16,772 bases of DNA from CAZVFE01 sp964626405 (GTDB lineage Bacteria; Bacteroidota; Bacteroidia; Cytophagales; Spirosomataceae), in contig CAZVFE010000035.1 of NCBI GenBank assembly GCA_964626405.1, forward strand, positions 1 through 16,772. The letters run 5' to 3'. Both the position numbers and the translations under genes were made by a program. The notes under the pieces are model-generated. The model searched no databases and had not been told where the DNA came from. It was given only the letters and a program-made list of their open reading frames with translations. Each line of letters begins with the position of its first letter. Positions within the stretch are counted from its first letter, which is position 1. Shown in pieces: positions 15,607 through 16,772 of this stretch.

Positions 15607-16688
15607 GCTGTTTTTCTATTTTCAAGTTCTTTGAAAAAATCTTGCATAGGATTTATTTCCAAACGAGTTAATTTTTGCCATAGCCTTATTGCCTTGGTCA
15701 TTAATCCCCCTTCAATAAGAAATCCATCATGGCCATACAAGGAATCTATCTTTTGAAAATAAGCATTTTCGATATTATTTGCGAGGAATTCTTGTTCATT
15801 TATGGGGAAAAGTGCATCAGATTTAATGCCAATCACTAAGGTTTTCGCTTCAATCGTTTTTAATGCGGCTTTAATTCCCCCACGATTTCTGCCCACATCT
15901 TGCGAGTCCATCATCTTAGATAAAAGAAAATAGGAATAAGCATTAAATCTTGATGCCAATTTTTCACCTTGATATTGCTGATAACTAGAAGCCCTAATTC
16001 CTGTTTTTATATCATTTTCTTTTCTAGATTGCGTTATTTGGTAGGTTTCATAATTTCTGTACGACAATAATGCCATTGCTCTAGCAGCTTTCATTCCTTC
16101 TATTCCAGCTTTTGGATTTGAAAGGTGCCATGTTGGGTCTACCTTAATTGCCATTCTTTGCGATTCATTAAAGGCTACTCCCCAAGGAGAATGTAAGGCA
16201 TTGGTGGCAACTAAAATTAATTGTTCATGAATTTTTGGCTCAATTATACCCCATTCCAATGCATGTTGGCCCCCCATTGATCCCCCAATCAAGGTATTAA
16301 TTTTCTTAATGCCTAAATGTTTTCTTAATAATACAAAACTATTTACCACATCTCTGTTGGTTAATTCAGGAAATTCGTGAAAATAGGGTTGATGATTTAT
16401 TGGATTAATGGATAATGGACCAGTACTTCCATAATGAGATCCAATAATATTTGCACAAATAATGAAATTTTTATCTGGATTGAATAATTTATTCGGACCT
16501 ACCAAGGATTGCCACCAATCGGCCACATCATGACTTCCAGTAAAGGCATGGCAAATCCAAATGACATTATCTTTCCGAGCATTTAATTTACCAATTGTTT
16601 GGTATCTTAAACTTAAATTCGGAAGTTTTCCGCCAAATTCTAAATAAAATTCTTCCTCTAAAGTAAATAAATGATTTTCAGGCTTCAT
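15603..16688 (-). CDS. metX: Homoserine O-acetyltransferase
   Basis: Alpha/beta-hydrolase-fold acyltransferase that makes O-acetyl-homoserine from homoserine and acetyl-CoA, the committed step to methionine, in the cytoplasm. It has 361 residues, normal length. Family blocks are ICHAFTGSHDVADWW (45-59), NIIGSHYGSTGP (80-91), the nucleophile elbow GGSMGG (S137), the acid in IGIKSDALFP (D291) and the histidine in YGHDGF (H320), giving a full catalytic triad. Some MetX proteins use succinyl-CoA; I cannot decide that here. The ATG at 16688 lies 18 bases after a stem-loop and a riboswitch-like sequence, which suggests repression by S-adenosylmethionine. The stop overlaps the next gene by four bases. 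Confidence 0.95.
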   Translation of the reverse strand: MKPENHLFTLEEEFYLEFGGKLPNLSLRYQTIGKLNARKDNVIWICHAFTGSHDVADWWQSLVGPNKLFNPDKNFIICANIIGSHYGSTGPLSINPINHQPYFHEFPELTNRDVVNSFVLLRKHLGIKKINTLIGGSMGGQHALEWGIIEPKIHEQLILVATNALHSPWGVAFNESQRMAIKVDPTWHLSNPKAGIEGMKAARAMALLSYRNYETYQITQSRKENDIKTGIRASSYQQYQGEKLASRFNAYSYFLLSKMMDSQDVGRNRGGIKAALKTIEAKTLVIGIKSDALFPINEQEFLANNIENAYFQKIDSLYGHDGFLIEGGLMTKAIRLWQKLTRLEINPMQDFFKELENRKTA

Positions 16689-16706
16689 TCAATATCTTTT
16701 ATATTT

Positions 16707-16728
16707 CCTTTCAGGTATTTCCTGAAGG
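16707..16728 (-). promoter_or_regulatory. Stem-loop at the riboswitch expression platform
   Basis: CCTTCAGG and CCTGAAAGG (minus strand; plus 16721-16728 and 16707-16715) pair over 8 bp with one bulged base around a 5-base loop. The upstream arm shares four bases with the P4 3' strand of the riboswitch (plus 16725-16728), so the two cannot form fully together. No U-run follows, so control at translation or by refolding is more likely than simple termination. The AAAGG in the 3' arm is too far from the ATG (about 17 bases) for a normal Shine-Dalgarno site. Confidence 0.5.
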
Positions 16729-16772
16729 TAGGAATTAGCACCTTGGTAGACCTTTTGTCTCCGGTTGCCAGA
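16707..16772 (-). promoter_or_regulatory. 3' part of a SAM-I (S-box) riboswitch, truncated by window edge
   Basis: Read on the minus strand, the leader of metX contains GGCAACC (plus 16763-16769), a hairpin fitting P3 (GGAGAC pairing with GTCT-A-CC, plus 16748-16764), and AAGGTGCTAATTCC (plus 16731-16744). The last is closed by ACCTT (plus 16725-16729), giving a P4 stem. GGCAACC followed by GGTGCTAATTCC is the SAM-I core. The 5' half, including the P1 and P2 strands and the kink-turn, lies beyond 16772 and cannot be checked. A usual P1 3' strand such as GATAAGAG is not evident. Confidence 0.78.

Overview
This is a low-GC, gene-dense stretch of chromosome from a member of the Bacteroidota, probably a Cytophagales/Flavobacteriia-type free-living or gliding lineage; the exact order is inference. 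The pointers are a TonB-dependent receptor with an N-terminal carboxypeptidase-regulatory-like domain, a PorW/SprE-like lipoprotein of the type IX secretion system, the long N-terminally extended form of ATP synthase subunit a seen in this phylum, A-rich translation starts without clear Shine-Dalgarno sites, and candidate promoters of the Bacteroidota TTG / TAnnTTTG kind. No mobile element, CRISPR array, tRNA or rRNA was seen. No gene-free stretch exceeds 300 bases; the longest spacer is 113 bases, between atpE and atpF.

Layout. (1) 2-2254 (+): 3' part of a TonB-dependent outer-membrane receptor. (2) 6662-2251 (-): a translationally coupled pair, the PorW/SprE-like TPR lipoprotein followed by a class A penicillin-binding protein (PBP1A type). 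(3) 6728-12303 (+): a tight five-gene unit made of an AtpZ/AtpI-family small membrane protein, mrdA (PBP2), rodA, an MFS transporter, and an unnamed protein that appears to keep the catalytic signature of an aminoglycoside-phosphotransferase-like kinase fold. (4) 16688-12300 (-): metX, a small four-helix membrane protein, atpB, atpE, atpF, atpH and a DUF423 membrane protein. The window ends inside what looks like a SAM-I (S-box) riboswitch leading metX.

How the genes fit together. The left and centre are an envelope-growth neighbourhood: a bifunctional transglycosylase/transpeptidase (PBP1A), the SEDS polymerase RodA with its partner transpeptidase PBP2, and a secretion component that must cross the same wall. 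The right is the membrane part of the proton ATP synthase plus subunit delta. It is placed behind a methionine-biosynthesis gene and is cut off after atpH: atpA and atpG, which often follow in this phylum, are not in the window. The AtpZ-like gene, normally near atpB, instead heads the mrdA-rodA unit.

The points most worth a second look are the riboswitch-metX-F0 arrangement, two perfect 10-bp stem-loops in the atpE-atpF spacer, the split ATP synthase locus with its displaced atpZ, the kinase-like protein coupled to an MFS transporter, and two convergent gene pairs whose stop codons interlock in a single TTAA.
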